DNA of 6,840 bases from Dehalococcoidia bacterium (GTDB lineage: Bacteria > Chloroflexota > Dehalococcoidia > JACQUA01), in assembly GCA_030689845.1 (NCBI GenBank), contig JAUYHV010000067.1:1-6840 (forward strand), in the 5' to 3' direction. Shown piece after piece: positions 6,545 through 6,840 of this stretch. How positions within the stretch are numbered: the first letter of the stretch is position 1; each line of letters starts with the position of its first letter. Under the pieces are notes generated by a model that was not told where the DNA came from, made no database searches, and saw only the letters and a list, made by a program, of their open reading frames with translations. The position numbers were made by a program, and so were the translations under genes.

Positions 6545-6577
6545 AAGGCGCTTAATAATTTGTGAATGTAAGCCCTT
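6545..6577 (+). other. Hairpin in the lipoprotein mRNA leader
   Basis: AAGG-c-GCTTA (6545-6554) can pair with TAAGCCCTT (6569-6577) in nine base pairs with one bulged C and a 14-base loop, starting about 13 bases after the predicted transcription start. The bases that follow (TTTCCTTT) are pyrimidine-rich but not a clean T-run. It could be a stabilising 5' structure or part of a regulatory leader. No known riboswitch consensus is recognised. Confidence 0.35.
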
Positions 6578-6685
6578 TTCCTTTAATTGGTCAAATATAT
6601 TTCTTTCTGGTGAGGCTTGTTATGAATTGAAAAACTTATTTGTAAAAACTTTTGTATTATCAACAAAATTTAGAAGGGAAAGACG

Positions 6686-6840
6686 TTGAAAAAACTATCC
6701 ATAACGCTAGCTTTACTTTTACTCGTTACCGTTGTCATGGCAGCTTGCTCTAAGGCGGTTACCCCCGCCCCAGCACCTGCCGCTACTCGCGCGCCATCTC
6801 AGCAGATTCAAGTAACTCCGGCTCCTAAACCAGCCTGGGA
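6686..6840 (+). CDS. Secreted lipoprotein, N-terminal part only
   Basis: The gene runs off the right edge; 51 complete codons are visible. It begins MKKLSITLALLLLVTVVMAAC, a basic N-terminus, a hydrophobic core and a lipobox-like MAAC with the lipid-anchored cysteine at residue 21. A flexible Ala/Pro/Thr-rich spacer (SKAVTPAPAPAATRAP...) follows, as is usual between the membrane anchor and the folded domain of Gram-positive lipoproteins. The start is TTG with AGAAGGG at 6672-6678, seven bases upstream. Such leaders commonly belong to transporter substrate-binding proteins, but the folded domain lies outside the window, so no function is assigned. It has its own strong promoter and a long leader. 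Confidence 0.8.
   Translation, partial: MKKLSITLALLLLVTVVMAACSKAVTPAPAPAATRAPSQQIQVTPAPKPAW

Larger units (their letters stand above)
6297..6685. other. Divergent intergenic region
   Basis: This 389-base gap separates the minus-strand glycosylase from the + strand lipoprotein gene and holds a promoter for each. Between the two promoters (about 6375-6495) is a GC-richer patch at 6375-6425 followed by T-rich sequence; TTGCC and GGCAA there can form a weak five-pair stem before a T-run on the + strand. No RNA gene or convincing protein frame is seen. Confidence 0.5.

Noticed and set aside
6562..6630. Possible 22-codon leader peptide starting with GTG in the lipoprotein mRNA
   Set aside because: No ribosome binding site precedes it and the codons show no regulatory run of a single amino acid.

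Overview
The window looks like a chromosomal housekeeping segment from a Gram-positive, spore-former-type bacterium, probably in the Clostridia (Peptococcaceae-like). This is inferred from gene content: ribonuclease J followed by an FtsK/SpoIIIE translocase on one strand, a family 4 iron-sulfur uracil-DNA glycosylase, GTG and TTG starts behind strong purine-rich ribosome binding sites, and a Gram-positive-style lipoprotein leader. No single feature fixes the genus.

Layout: bases 1-285 are non-coding and hold nested inverted repeats that look like a small non-autonomous element. Two genes on the + strand follow in a probable operon: an isochorismatase-like hydrolase (286-918) and a MoaD/ThiS-type beta-grasp protein (942-1247). 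The second gene converges on, and overlaps by 35 bases, the 3' end of a minus-strand ftsK/spoIIIE gene (1213-3444, probably starting further upstream). Next on the minus strand are ribonuclease J (3718-5403) and a uracil-DNA glycosylase (5700-6296). A 389-base divergent region then carries back-to-back promoters, one for the glycosylase and one for a + strand lipoprotein gene that begins at 6686 and runs off the window.

The minus-strand genes deal with DNA and RNA upkeep: uracil removal, 5'-end RNA decay, and chromosome pumping at the septum. The rnj-then-spoIIIE order is, from memory, recurrent in Firmicutes. The + strand pair has no clear joint pathway that I can name.

I see no clear new multi-gene system. 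The points most worth a second look are a MoaD-like protein whose terminal Gly-Gly is followed by six extra residues, a glycosylase ending in what reads as a sliding-clamp-binding motif, an isochorismatase-fold enzyme with Gly where the family nucleophile Cys normally sits, an ftsK start that probably lies upstream at a non-standard codon, and the repeat element that may supply the -35 box of the first operon.
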